From: Methylobacterium sp. 2A
Lineage (GTDB): Bacteria; Pseudomonadota; Alphaproteobacteria; Rhizobiales; Beijerinckiaceae
Assembly (NCBI RefSeq): GCF_009806555.1
Contig: NZ_VUOK01000064.1
Coordinates: forward strand, 62,281 to 126,280
DNA length: 64,000 nucleotides
Reading direction: 5' to 3'
The position numbers and the translations under genes are program-made. The notes under the pieces were generated by a model. The model was given only the letters and a program-made list of their open reading frames with translations. It ran no database searches and was not told the origin of the DNA. Position 1 is the first letter of the stretch. Each line of letters begins with the position of its first letter. Below are positions 9,249-18,117 of this stretch, one piece after another.

Positions 9249-10214
9249 TCAGCGCAGAGATCGTCGCAACGGTCGTTCGGCCGCGCCGCCACGCATCAGC
9301 ACGAGAGCGACCCAGCCTTCGATCAAACCGCGGCGCACGAGGGCGAAGCCCTGGTGGCGATAGGCGGAAAGTACGCCCGGAACGTCGCGCTCGATCAGGC
9401 CCGATAGAACCAGCACGCCGCCGGGCGCGACCACCCGCGACAGCGAGGGCGCGAGAAGCCGCAGCGGCCGCGCCAGGATGTTGGCGAAGACCAGATCGAA
9501 ATGCCGCGTCCGGGCCGCGCGGCCGTGGCGCACCCCGGGGCCGTGATAGAGTTTCAGATAGGGGCCGAGGCCGTTGGCCCGGGCATTCTCTTTGGCCGTG
9601 CGCACCGCCTCCGCGTCGAGGTCGCCGGCCACCACCGGCCGGCGCAACGCCTTGGCGGTGGCGAAGGCCAGGATCCCGGTGCCCGTTCCGACATCCAGGA
9701 CATGGGTCGGACGCCGTCGCTTGAGCACCTGAACCAGCGCCCGCAGACAGCCCAGCGTCGTCCCATGGTGGCCCGTGCCGAAGGCGAGCGCCGCCTCGAT
9801 CTCGATCGGCAGATCGTTGGCCCGCACCGCGTCCCGGTCGTGCGAGCCATGCACCAGGAAGCGCCCGGCGCGGACGGGCTTCAGCCCCTCCAGCGAAGCG
9901 CGGACCCAATCCTGCTGGGCGATCGTCCGGAACTCGGCCGTATCGGCCGCGTCGCCGATCACGGGCCGTATCAGCGCACGGACGTAATCCTCGTCGGGCG
10001 CATCCGCGAAATAGGCCTCGAGCCGCCACGTGCGTCCGTCCGCGTCCTCGAAGGCCGCAACGGCGGTCTCGGTCGGATCGAACATCTCGCCCAGCAGATC
10101 GGTCATGGCCCGCGCCGAGCGTTCGTCGGTCAGAAGGCGCAGAACGTGAGACGGGCGATGGGGCGGCAGACCTTCCAGCATGGAACCGGGCTGTAACGCC
10201 CACGCGCGCGACAT
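9249..10214 (-). CDS. prmA: Ribosomal protein L11 methyltransferase
   Basis: SAM-dependent methyltransferase that trimethylates ribosomal protein L11. An N-terminal substrate-recognition domain (about 1-110) precedes a Rossmann methyltransferase fold with AFGTGHHGTTLGCL, motif I VLDVGTGTGILAFATAKA and the catalytic loop LVFANILARPL. The start is uncertain: ATG 10214, ATG 10226 and ATG 10181 are all possible and none has a strong ribosome site. About 320 residues, slightly longer than the E. coli protein. Confidence 0.92.
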   Translation of the reverse strand: MSRAWALQPGSMLEGLPPHRPSHVLRLLTDERSARAMTDLLGEMFDPTETAVAAFEDADGRTWRLEAYFADAPDEDYVRALIRPVIGDAADTAEFRTIAQQDWVRASLEGLKPVRAGRFLVHGSHDRDAVRANDLPIEIEAALAFGTGHHGTTLGCLRALVQVLKRRRPTHVLDVGTGTGILAFATAKALRRPVVAGDLDAEAVRTAKENARANGLGPYLKLYHGPGVRHGRAARTRHFDLVFANILARPLRLLAPSLSRVVAPGGVLVLSGLIERDVPGVLSAYRHQGFALVRRGLIEGWVALVLMRGGAAERPLRRSLR

Positions 10215-10226
10215 CACAGGGGGCAT

Positions 10227-10780
10227 CGGGATGCGAAGGCGGAAAAAACTGACCTCGCGACGCGAGCCGACGCGCCATCACCCAGGGGCGCAGCATCGCT
10301 TGTTGCCCGGGAGACACAAGCGCAAATACTTATTTTACAATTATCGCAAGTTGCTTCTTCGGATCAATCTACGTGTTTAGACAGTCTCGGATGACCCAAG
10401 CTGAAACCCTCAAATCGGGCGCGCCACGCCTTCGTGAGTCGGTCGGTGCGCCAGTTTTGACAGGCACACCCATTCGATGACGGCCCCCCTCTTCATCAGT
10501 GTCGCACTCGCATGTGCCACGTCGTGCGCGGCATGGCTGTGGGGACTTCTGGTGGCGGGCAGCATGACCGAGCTCCCGGAGGCCGGGTCTCGGGAGCGGC
10601 GCGACATCCAGACATGGTGATGTCGCCGCATTGCGATTCTGGGGCGCGCCCGCTCAAGAACACGGCATCGTGCGCGGAGGTTAACCACAGGCTCCGGCAG
10701 AGTGGCTGGAACCCACTGCGCGGAGCGGCGTTCTTGGCCGGCTTTCGACGTGATTCGTGATTAAGCAGGGTGCGTACCGC
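10227..10780. other. Intergenic region with an A/T-rich patch, no gene recognised
   Basis: About 550 bases between prmA and a doubtful small gene. Bases 10318-10380 are unusually A/T-rich for this genome and lie upstream of prmA, so they could be a promoter. Open frames here lack family features and overlap each other. Confidence 0.4.
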
Positions 10781-10978
10781 GTGACCAAGTCCAGGCGTTC
10801 CGGTCCCCGAGGGCCGGTGGTCGTCAACGAGACATCGGCCCCCGCACGGCCGCGTGAGCGGCTCTTCGGCGGTCCGACCCCTGACGGGCCGCTCCCGGGG
10901 CATCTCCTCGTCCTCCTCAGCCGCCTGCATCGCGCGGAAAACGCGCCGAAGACGCCCCGCGACCCGACGCGCACTTGA
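10781..10978 (+). CDS. Doubtful small hypothetical protein
   Basis: 65 residues from GTG 10781 (VTKSRRSGPRGPVVVNETSA). Third codon positions are mostly G/C, and a predicted helix (GHLLVLLSRLHRAE) is followed by a polar tail. No family recognised. A purine-rich AGCAGGG lies about 10 bases upstream of the GTG. It may equally be non-coding sequence upstream of modA. Confidence 0.3.
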   Translation: MTKSRRSGPRGPVVVNETSAPARPRERLFGGPTPDGPLPGHLLVLLSRLHRAENAPKTPRDPTRT

Positions 10979-11098
10979 CGCAGCCCAAGCGGTCGCGCGC
11001 CACGGCGCGGCGAACCTTGGCCGGAGGTCGGAGGCACCTTATGCTCCCCGTCATACCCAGCCGGACGTAACGGACGGCGACGGAGGACTTCTTCTGCC

Positions 11099-11914
11099 AT
11101 GCGCCTGACCCGACGCAGCTTGGTCATACTCGCCTGCAGCGCGCTCGCGCTCTGTCCCCTGGCCCGACCAGCGCGGGCGGGGGATGCCGTGGTGGTGTTC
11201 GCCGCAGCCAGCCTCAAGAACGCCCTGGACGACGCGACGGCGGCCTGGACGAAGGCGACGGGCAAGACCGCGCGGATCTCCTATGCGGGCTCGAACACGC
11301 TCGCCAAGCAGATCGAGGCCGGTGCGCCCGCCGACCTGTTCATCTCGGCGGATCAGGCCTGGATGGATGATGTCGAACGGGCTGGCCTGGTGAAGCCGGG
11401 CTCGCGAATCGATCTGCTGCGCAACGCGCTCGTTCTGATCGCACCGGGGCCGAAGAGCCCGGGATCCGATCCGCAGATCGCCCTGGCGCCGGATCTCGGC
11501 ACGACGCTGACGAAGATGCTCGGCGGCGGCAAGCTCGCCATGGCGACGATCGATGCCGTTCCGGCCGGCAAATACGGCAAGGCCGCCCTCGAGAAGCTCG
11601 GCGCCTGGGAGGCCGTGAAAGGCCAGGTGGCCCAGGCCGACAATGTGCGCGCGGCCCTGCTGCTCGTCGCTCGTGGCGAGGCGCCGCTCGGCATCGTCTA
11701 CGCCACCGACGCGGCGGCCGATCCGAGCGTCCACGTGCTGGCGACATTTCCGGCCGACAGCCACCCGCCGATCATCTATCCGGCAGCGGTCACCAAGGAG
11801 TCGGGCAATGCGGATACCGCTGACCTGCTCGGCTACCTGCGCGGCCCGGCGGCGCGGGACGCCTTCGCGCGCCAGGGCTTCACGGTGATCGACGCGCCCG
11901 CCGCCGGCCGTTAG
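11099..11914 (+). CDS. modA: Molybdate ABC transporter substrate-binding protein ModA
   Basis: Periplasmic molybdate/tungstate-binding protein, 271 residues. An N-terminal signal (RRSLVILACSALALCP...ARA) is followed by the ModA hallmark VVVFAAASLKNALDD, then SYAGSNTLAKQIEAGAPADLFISAD. These carry the Ser residues that bind the oxyanion. A GGAGG ribosome site precedes ATG 11099. modB follows after 16 bases. I see no convincing ModE-type operator upstream. Confidence 0.95.
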   Translation: MRLTRRSLVILACSALALCPLARPARAGDAVVVFAAASLKNALDDATAAWTKATGKTARISYAGSNTLAKQIEAGAPADLFISADQAWMDDVERAGLVKPGSRIDLLRNALVLIAPGPKSPGSDPQIALAPDLGTTLTKMLGGGKLAMATIDAVPAGKYGKAALEKLGAWEAVKGQVAQADNVRAALLLVARGEAPLGIVYATDAAADPSVHVLATFPADSHPPIIYPAAVTKESGNADTADLLGYLRGPAARDAFARQGFTVIDAPAAGR

Positions 11915-11930
11915 CGGCTCGACCACGGCG

Positions 11931-12623
11931 ATGCTGGACCTTACTCCGGCGGAATGGACCGCCGTCGCCTTAAGCCTCAAGGTGGCTACGGTCGCGACGC
12001 TCGCCAGCTTCGGCCCCGGCCTCGCGACCGCGTGGATCCTGGCCCGGCGCCGGTTTCCCGGACGCGCGCTCCTCGACGGGTTGGTCCACCTGCCGCTGAT
12101 CCTGCCGCCTGTGGTGACCGGCTATCTGCTGCTCCTGGCCCTCGGCCGGCGGGGCCCGCTCGGGAGCCTGCTGGCCGAGGCGGGAATCGTCCTGGCCTTC
12201 CGCTGGACCGGGGCGGCGCTCGCCTGCGCGGTGATGGGCTTTCCCCTGATGGTGCGCGCCATGCGCCTGTCGATCGAGGCGGTGGATCGCCGGCTGGAGC
12301 AGGCGGCCGGGACGCTGGGCGCGAGCCCGCTGGCGGTGTTCCTCACCGTCACGCTGCCCCTGAGCCTGCCGGGCTGCATCGCGGGCGCCGTGCTGGCCTT
12401 CGCGAAGGCGATGGGCGAGTTCGGTGCCACCATCACCTTCGTGTCGAACATCCCGGGCGAGACCCAGACACTACCCTCGGCGATCTACACGCTGACTCAA
12501 GTTCCCGGTGGAGAGGCACCAGCCCTGCGCCTCACCCTGGTTTCGATCGCGATCTCGGTGACGGCGCTGCTCGCCTCCGAGTTCCTGGCCAACCGGCTCG
12601 GGCGAAGGCTCGGCGCGGGGTGA
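11931..12623 (+). CDS. modB: Molybdate ABC transporter permease ModB
   Basis: 230-residue inner-membrane permease with about five helices. Motifs typical of ModB: LVHLPLILPPVVTGYLLLLA, the EAA-loop AAGTLGASPLAVFLTVTLPL and GEFGATITFVSNIPGETQTL. It partners ModA upstream and ModC (13415). An unrelated gene on the opposite strand lies between modB and modC. Confidence 0.95.
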   Translation: MLDLTPAEWTAVALSLKVATVATLASFGPGLATAWILARRRFPGRALLDGLVHLPLILPPVVTGYLLLLALGRRGPLGSLLAEAGIVLAFRWTGAALACAVMGFPLMVRAMRLSIEAVDRRLEQAAGTLGASPLAVFLTVTLPLSLPGCIAGAVLAFAKAMGEFGATITFVSNIPGETQTLPSAIYTLTQVPGGEAPALRLTLVSIAISVTALLASEFLANRLGRRLGAG

Positions 12624-12671
12624 ATGATCATCCCGGTCCCGTCCCATCCCCGGTCAGCGACCCGACGGGTC

Positions 12672-13352
12672 TCACGCGGTCGGCGACCGGCCGGTTCCGG
12701 CATACGCGTAGGGCCCCCCGACATCCAACGCGCGCCGATAGGCGGGGCGCGCGTGAATCCGCTCGAGCCATGCGCGGACCCGCGGCCCCGTGCCGGTGCC
12801 GCGCACGGCGAAGGCCTCCAGCGGGAAGCTCATCATGATGTCGGCGGCGGTGAAATCCGCGCCGCAGAGATAGGGCCTGTCGGCCAGTTCCGTCTCCCAG
12901 AAGGCCGCATGCCGACGCAGATCCGGATCGACGAAGCCCCGCAGCACGGTATCGGCAATCCGGCGGACCAGGGGACGCACGAGCCACGGACTGCCCGGCG
13001 CCAGGCGGGAGAAGACGAGCTTGAGCAGGAGCGGCGGCATCGCCGATCCCTCGGCGTAGTGCAACCAATAGATGTAGCGCGCGTGAGCCTCCGTCCCCGG
13101 CGCCGGTACCAGGGCGCCGCCGGCCTTGCCGGTCAGATAGGTGACGATCGCGCCGGTCTCCGCGACCACGATCCCGTCGTCGGTGATCACGGGCGACTTG
13201 CCGAGCGGATGGACGGCGACGAGGTCGGGAGGCGCCCGCATCGTCCGGGGATCGCGTTCGTAGCGCCTGACCGTGTAGGCCAGCCCGAGCTCCTCCAGCA
13301 GCCAGAGCACGCGCTGCGAGCGGCTGTTCTCAAGATGGTGGACCGTGATCAT
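12672..13352 (-). CDS. Glutathione S-transferase family protein
   Basis: 226 residues from ATG 13352 (MITVHHLENSRSQRVLWLLE). The thioredoxin-like N-terminal domain has the SRSQRV start of helix 1 and the glutathione-binding HPLGKSPVITDDGIVVAETGAI. The helical C-terminal domain includes PYLCGADFTAADIMM. It is probably a cytoplasmic detoxification enzyme; the substrate is unknown. The gene is transcribed against the mod genes and separates modB from modC (48 bases from modB, 62 from modC). Confidence 0.88.
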   Translation of the reverse strand: MITVHHLENSRSQRVLWLLEELGLAYTVRRYERDPRTMRAPPDLVAVHPLGKSPVITDDGIVVAETGAIVTYLTGKAGGALVPAPGTEAHARYIYWLHYAEGSAMPPLLLKLVFSRLAPGSPWLVRPLVRRIADTVLRGFVDPDLRRHAAFWETELADRPYLCGADFTAADIMMSFPLEAFAVRGTGTGPRVRAWLERIHARPAYRRALDVGGPYAYAGTGRSPTA

Positions 13353-13414
13353 CGCGGCTGCGCCCCCTCCGGCGCAGGAACGCGCCGCACCCTCTGGTAT
13401 CCGAGTCACCCCGC

Positions 13415-14518
13415 GTGAGCATCCAACTCGACGTCACCCTCCGTCGCAGCGCCTTCACCCTCGAGGCAGCCTTCGAGGCCGGGCCCGGGCTTACCGCCCT
13501 GTTCGGGCGCTCGGGCTCGGGCAAGACGACGCTGATCGACCTGATCGCCGGGCTTGCCCGGCCGGACCGGGGCCGGATCGTGGTCGATGGCGTCGCGCTG
13601 GTCGATACCGAAGCCGGCCTCTTCCTCCCGCCCCACCGGCGGCGGATCGGCGTGGTGTTCCAGGACGCGCGGCTGTTCCCGCATCTCAGCGTACGGACCA
13701 ACCTCGGCTATGGCCGCGTCTTCGCCCGGCAGCGCTCCGATCCCGCGCAGGTCGATGCGGTGGTCGAGATGCTCGGCATCGGCCACCTGCTCGATCGCCG
13801 ACCCAGCGGTCTCTCCGGGGGCGAGCGCCAGCGGATCGCCATCGGGCGCGCACTCCTGGCACGGCCGCGCCTCCTGCTGATGGACGAGCCCCTTTCGGCA
13901 CTGGACGAGGCCCGCAAGGCCGAGATCCTTCCTTACATCGAGCGCCTGCGCGATGAGGCCGGCGTGCCGATCGTCTATGTCAGCCACGCGGTCGCGGAGG
14001 TCGCGCGGCTGGCCACCACGGTGATCGTGCTGGAGACCGGGCGGGTGGCCGCCGCGGGTCCCGCCGAGGCGATCCTGCGCCGGGCCGATCTCGCGCCGGT
14101 CCACGACGCCGAGGCCGGCGCGTTGCTGGACATGGTCGTAGAGGCAATCGATCCGGAAAGCGGCCTGACGCACCTCACCGGCGCCGCGGGGCGCCTGCTG
14201 GTGCCGGGGCTGGCGCGCCCGGTTGGAACGCGTCTGCGCGTGCGGATCCCCGCCCGCGACGTGCTGGTGGCAACCATGCGCCCGCAGGGCCTGAGCGCGC
14301 GCAACGTGCTCTCCGGCCGGATCTGCGGACTGGCCCCGTCGGGCACCGAGATGGCCGTGGAGATCGATTGCAACGGCGCGCATCTCGTGGCGCGCGTGAC
14401 CTTGGCCGCGGTGCATGACCTCGGGCTCACGATCGGCCAATCCGTTCACGCCATCGTCAAGAGCGTCGCCTTCGACCCGGCCGGGATCGGTCAGTTGCCT
14501 ACCGCTATGGCGATCTGA
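13415..14518 (+). CDS. modC: Molybdate ABC transporter ATPase ModC
   Basis: 367 residues from GTG 13415. Walker A FGRSGSGKTT, Q-loop VVFQDARLFPHLSV, signature LSGGERQRIAIGRALL, Walker B LLLMDEPLSALD and switch His in YVSHAVAEVA are intact. A C-terminal molybdate-binding (TOBE/Mop) domain (about 290-360) includes RNVLSGRICGLAPSG. It powers ModB. Because a gst gene in the other direction lies just upstream, modC needs its own promoter or read-through of about 790 bases from modB. Confidence 0.95.
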   Translation: MSIQLDVTLRRSAFTLEAAFEAGPGLTALFGRSGSGKTTLIDLIAGLARPDRGRIVVDGVALVDTEAGLFLPPHRRRIGVVFQDARLFPHLSVRTNLGYGRVFARQRSDPAQVDAVVEMLGIGHLLDRRPSGLSGGERQRIAIGRALLARPRLLLMDEPLSALDEARKAEILPYIERLRDEAGVPIVYVSHAVAEVARLATTVIVLETGRVAAAGPAEAILRRADLAPVHDAEAGALLDMVVEAIDPESGLTHLTGAAGRLLVPGLARPVGTRLRVRIPARDVLVATMRPQGLSARNVLSGRICGLAPSGTEMAVEIDCNGAHLVARVTLAAVHDLGLTIGQSVHAIVKSVAFDPAGIGQLPTAMAI

Positions 14519-14683
14519 GCCGTCATGGGGCCGAGGCGCGACCACTCTGCCGGAAGCCGGAGCCGGCACGAGGCTCAGGCGCGCAGTCCGGCCTCACCGC
14601 GTGTTCGAAAGCCCGTGACCAGCATTCGCGGCGAGGCGCGCACGTCCGGAGACGCGCCCGCGAGACCGAGCGGGCGGGACGGT
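14519..14683. other. Intergenic sequence after modC
   Basis: G/C-rich, no recognisable gene and no clear terminator with a T tract. The wider 14519-14981 gap holds only the short reverse-strand peptide at 14684-14791. Confidence 0.4.
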
Positions 14684-14791
14684 CTACCCGATCTGCGTCA
14701 GCAGCGTGAACGCGCCGAAGAGCAGAACGGCGCAGACAGCCACGGCCAGCAGAATGAGCGCGGCGCGCGATTCCCGTACTTCCGGCGACAT
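14684..14791 (-). CDS. Possible 35-residue single-helix membrane peptide
   Basis: ATG 14791 opens a 35-codon frame: a charged N-terminus MSPEVRESRA, then one hydrophobic helix (LILLAVAVCAVLLFGAFTLL) and a TQIG end. This shape is that of a small membrane peptide. The purine-rich GGGCAGG lies about 6 bases upstream on the reverse strand. No homologue recognised. Confidence 0.38.
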   Translation of the reverse strand: MSPEVRESRAALILLAVAVCAVLLFGAFTLLTQIG

Positions 14792-14981
14792 GGGCCTGCC
14801 CGATCTGACTGCCGCGTGGCTCGCGATCCCGCGAGACTCGCACCGATGCCGCCGCCTGTCGACGTGCATCAGGGCCGCGCAGCCGACAGCGTGGCGGATC
14901 TGACGCCGCCTTTGGCCGAACCCGGCGCGCGCGACGGCGGATCGGCGTACAGAATGCCTCCGGATCATCACGGAGCGACCG

Positions 14982-15887
14982 ATGCGGACCGATATCGCCT
15001 TTGTCTCGGAGGGCCGCACCCTGCGCGGCTGGCTGTACCGCCCTGAGGGAACCGCCAGCACGGCCCCGGCGATCGTGATGGCGCACGGCTTCTCGGCCGT
15101 GAAGGAGCAGTATCTCGACCGCTACGCCGAAATCTTCCAGGCCGCGGGCTTCGGCGTGCTGGTCTACGATCACGCCAATCTCGGCGCCAGCGACGGGTTG
15201 CCCCGGCAGGAGATCGATCCGGTGCTCCAGAAGCGGGGCTACCGGGACGCGATCAGCTTCGCGCAGACCGTGGCGTGGATCGACCCGGCCCGGATCGGGA
15301 TCTGGGGCACCAGCTACAGCGGCGGCCACGTGATCGAGGTCGCGGCCATCGACCGGCGGGTCCGCTGCGTCGTCGCACAGGTCCCGCAGATCAGCGGTTC
15401 GGCCTCGGCGCAGCGCCGCACCCGGACCGATCTCGTGCCGGCTCAGCTGCGCCGCTTCGAGGCGGACCGCGCCGCCCGGTTCCGGGGCGAGGAGCCCGCC
15501 CTTCTGCCGGCGGTCTCGGCCGATCCGCAGCAGCCCTGCGCCATGCCGGGGGCGGACAGCTACGCCTTCTTCACAGAAACCGAGGCGTTCGCCCCCGCAT
15601 GGCGCAATGCCGTGACCCTGCGCAGTGCCGAGATGTCGCGCGAGAACGAGCCGGGCATCCACATCGCCCGGATCAGCCCCACCCCGCTCCTGATGATCGT
15701 CGCCGAGGACGACCTGCTGACCGCCACCGATCTGTGCCTGGAGGCATATCAGCGGGCGCTGCCGCCCAAGCACCTCGTGATGGTGCCGGGCGGGCATTTC
15801 GATCCCTATGTCCGGCATTTCGAACGGACCAGCACGGCGGCGCGCGACTGGTTCGCGGCCCATCTCGGCGATGCAGCCCGCACCTGA
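14982..15887 (+). CDS. Alpha/beta hydrolase
   Basis: 301-residue serine hydrolase of the dienelactone-hydrolase/peptidase-like group. Oxyanion region VMAHGFSAVKEQYLD, nucleophile elbow GTSYSGG, acid in IVAEDDLLT and catalytic His in MVPGGHFDPY complete the triad. No signal peptide, so cytoplasmic. Its last 17 bases overlap the AraC-type regulator that follows, suggesting joint expression. The substrate cannot be deduced. Confidence 0.88.
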   Translation: MRTDIAFVSEGRTLRGWLYRPEGTASTAPAIVMAHGFSAVKEQYLDRYAEIFQAAGFGVLVYDHANLGASDGLPRQEIDPVLQKRGYRDAISFAQTVAWIDPARIGIWGTSYSGGHVIEVAAIDRRVRCVVAQVPQISGSASAQRRTRTDLVPAQLRRFEADRAARFRGEEPALLPAVSADPQQPCAMPGADSYAFFTETEAFAPAWRNAVTLRSAEMSRENEPGIHIARISPTPLLMIVAEDDLLTATDLCLEAYQRALPPKHLVMVPGGHFDPYVRHFERTSTAARDWFAAHLGDAART

Positions 15888-16659
15888 CCGGCCCCCCGAC
15901 ATCGTCTGCGCGCGCCGGGACTACCCGGATGGCTTCGTCGTCGGTCCGCACTGCCATGCGCAGGCGCAGCTGATCTACGCCACGGCCGGCGTGATGGAGA
16001 TCCGCGCGGCGGGAGGCCTGTGGCTGGTTCCACCGCAGCGCGCGCTCTGGGTGGATGCCGGTGTGGCCCACGCGCTCCGCGCCCGCGGGACGGTCTCGCT
16101 GCGGACCCTCTACCTTGACCGCGATGCCGTGCCGCCCGGCCTGCCGGAGGAACCCGCGAGCCTCGTGGTCTCCCCGCTGCTGCGCGCCCTGATCCTGCGC
16201 GCCGTCGAATCCGCCGGCGCGCCCGATCCCGACGGCCGGCACGGCCGGCTTCTCGGCGTGTTGATCGACGAGATCGCGATCCTGCGACGCTGCCCGCTTC
16301 AGCTCGCGCTTCCAACCGAGCCGCGGCTGCGCCGGGCCTGCGAAGCCATCCTGGCGGACCCCGGCGGACGGCTCGACATGGCGGCCCTCGCCGCCCGGGC
16401 CGGCACCTCCGAACGGACGCTCGCCCGCTTGGCCGAGCGGGACTTGGGGCTGCCCTTCTCACTCTGGCGGCAGCAGGCGCGGATCCTGGCAGCCCCGCCC
16501 ATCCTGGCCGGCGGCGGCTCGGTCACCGAGGCGGCCCTGAGCCTCGGCTACGCGAGTCCCAGCGCCTTCGCGGGCATGTTCCGCAGGCTCGTCGGTGCGC
16601 CCCCATCGGCCTTTCAGGCGGCACGCTTACCGTCCCGACCGTCCGCAGGAAGCGTTTGA
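15871..16659 (+). CDS. AraC-family transcriptional regulator
   Basis: 262 residues from ATG 15871, which lies inside the end of the hydrolase gene. A cupin-like N-terminal sensor (VVGPHCHAQAQLIYATAGVM, residues about 20-90) precedes a C-terminal double HTH with RLDMAALAARAGTSERTLAR and TEAALSLGYASPSAFAGMFR. The H-x-H-x-Q-x-x-Y pattern is common in AraC proteins that respond to small ligands. It probably controls the neighbouring hydrolase. Confidence 0.9.
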   Translation: MQPAPDRPPDIVCARRDYPDGFVVGPHCHAQAQLIYATAGVMEIRAAGGLWLVPPQRALWVDAGVAHALRARGTVSLRTLYLDRDAVPPGLPEEPASLVVSPLLRALILRAVESAGAPDPDGRHGRLLGVLIDEIAILRRCPLQLALPTEPRLRRACEAILADPGGRLDMAALAARAGTSERTLARLAERDLGLPFSLWRQQARILAAPPILAGGGSVTEAALSLGYASPSAFAGMFRRLVGAPPSAFQAARLPSRPSAGSV

Positions 16660-16682
16660 CAGGCGCCCGGCACGTCGATCAA

Positions 16683-16702
16683 TTTGTACCGATCGGTACA
16701 AA
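16683..16702. promoter_or_regulatory. Perfect 20-bp palindrome, likely TetR operator
   Basis: Half-site TTTGTACCGA followed by its exact reverse complement. It ends 17 bases before the start codon of the NTF2-like gene, whose operon also encodes a TetR regulator. Length, symmetry and position are typical of an autoregulated TetR operator. Confidence 0.75.
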
Positions 16703-16719
16703 CCCCGGAGCGTCGGATC

Positions 16720-17187
16720 GTGTCGGATCGCCCACCCTTTCCTCCCTTCACCGCCGAGACCGCCGCCCAGAAGGCCCGCATGGCCGAGGATGCCTGGAAC
16801 GGGCGCGATCCCGAGCGCGTCTCGCTCGCCTACACGCCGGACAGCGTCTGGCGGAACCGCAGCGAGTTCCTGACGGGGCGCGAGGCCATCGTGGCCTTCC
16901 TCCGGCGCAAATGGGCGCAGGAACTCGATTACCGGCTGATCAAGGAGGTCTGGACCTTCGGCGGCGACCGGATCGCGGTGCGCTTCGCCTATGAGTGGCA
17001 CGATGCGGAGGGGCAGTGGTACCGCTCCTATGGCAACGAGAACTGGGAATTCGATGCGCACGGGCTGATGCGCCGCCGGATCGCCAGCATCAACGATCTG
17101 GCGATCGCCGAATCCGACCGGAAATTCCACTGGCCGCTGGGCCGCCGGCCCGACGAGCACCCCGGCCTCACCGATCTCGGCCTCTGA
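16720..17187 (+). CDS. NTF2-like protein (DUF1348 family)
   Basis: 155 residues from GTG 16720, with GGAG at 16707-16710 as a ribosome site. The cone-shaped NTF2/SnoaL-like fold is suggested by AEDAWNGRDPERVSLAYTPD, WRNRSEFLTGREAIVAFLRR and FAYEWHDAEGQWYRSYGNEN, the DUF1348 pattern. The biochemical function of the family is not established. It lies 5 bases before a TetR gene and directly behind a palindromic operator, so it is probably induced by the TetR ligand. Confidence 0.85.
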   Translation: MSDRPPFPPFTAETAAQKARMAEDAWNGRDPERVSLAYTPDSVWRNRSEFLTGREAIVAFLRRKWAQELDYRLIKEVWTFGGDRIAVRFAYEWHDAEGQWYRSYGNENWEFDAHGLMRRRIASINDLAIAESDRKFHWPLGRRPDEHPGLTDLGL

Positions 17188-17192
17188 CCACG

Positions 17193-17738
17193 GTGACCGG
17201 CCGGGCCGAGACGCTACAGAGGCTCGCCGAGGTGTTTCGCGCGCACGGCTACGAGGGCGCCAGCCTCGCGCTGATCAGCCGGGCGACCGGCCTGGGCAAG
17301 GGCAGCCTGTACAACCTCTTCCCCGGCGGGAAGGCCGAGATGGCCGCCCTGGTGCTGGCCGAGATCGACGGATGGTTCGAGGCCAACCTCTACGCGCCGC
17401 TCCGCGAGGCGAAACAACCCGCGGAGGCGGTATCGGCCATGTTCGACGCGGTCGAGGCGTATTTCCGGTCCGGCCGCCGAGTCTGTCTCGTGGGAGTCGT
17501 GGCACTCGGCCCTGAGCGCGACCGCTTCGGCGCGGCGGTGCGGAGCTACTTCGCGCGCTGGATCGCGGCCCTGGCCGGTGCTCTTGAGCGATCGGGCCGG
17601 AATACGGCGGTGAGCAATGCTCTGGCGGAGGAGATCGTTGTCCAGGTCCAGGGGGCCATCGTGCTGGCCCGGGCGCTGGACGATCCGGCGGTCTTCTCGC
17701 GGGCGATGACGGCGCTTCGTGTTAAGGCTGCTGCTTAA
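17193..17738 (+). CDS. TetR-family transcriptional repressor
   Basis: 181 residues from GTG 17193. The N-terminal HTH (ASLALISRATGLGKGSLYNLF, about 25-45) is followed by a helical ligand domain (EAYFRSGRRVCLVGVVALGP). The gene is 5 bases behind the NTF2-like gene. The palindrome at 16683-16702 is its likely binding site, giving repression of both genes. The ligand is unknown; the longer reading upstream is a shadow of the NTF2-like gene. Confidence 0.9.
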   Translation: MTGRAETLQRLAEVFRAHGYEGASLALISRATGLGKGSLYNLFPGGKAEMAALVLAEIDGWFEANLYAPLREAKQPAEAVSAMFDAVEAYFRSGRRVCLVGVVALGPERDRFGAAVRSYFARWIAALAGALERSGRNTAVSNALAEEIVVQVQGAIVLARALDDPAVFSRAMTALRVKAAA

Positions 17739-17852
17739 CGCCACCCGTCATGCTGCTGCGCACCACGGCCGCGGGATCAAGTGCCGGTCCCCTTTCCATT
17801 CGGGCTCGCGCATCCACACGACGGCCGCCGCGCCGACGATCGATGCGGAGAT

Positions 17853-18052
17853 CCCCTCTCCCCGCGTGCTGGGAGAGGGCCGCGTCTCCCCCTCGTCGGG
17901 GAGCGCAGCGAGGCGGCAGCCGGAGGTGAGGGGGCGATTCCGGATGAGCCTCTTCCGGCACCTCCCCCTCACCGCCGCTCCGGCTACGCCTGCGCTTCCC
18001 GCACGGACGACGAGGTCCGTGCGGGCCTCTCCCCGCCCGCGGGGAGAGGGGG
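17853..18052. repeat. Composite palindromic repeat
   Basis: Outer arms CCCCTCTCCCC...GGGAGAGGG (17853-17879) and CCTCTCCCCGCCCGCGGGGAGAGGG (to 18051) bracket inner hairpins, including one of GCACGGAC-type bases (18000-18024). No coding signal. It fills most of the 379-base gap between the convergent tetR and amidohydrolase genes. Confidence 0.65.
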
Positions 18053-18117
18053 CAGGTCGCGTTTGGCAGGAACCAATTCGCGAACCTCGCAAGGGGCCGC
18101 CGCGGCGGCCCCGCGTT

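Noticed and set aside
10180..10380. 66-codon + strand frame in the A/T-rich patch
   Set aside because: Basic, low-information peptide overlapping the prmA start; the patch reads better as a promoter region.
11000..11098. ModE-type operator before modA
   Set aside because: No sequence with the expected inverted TATA-type halves was found.
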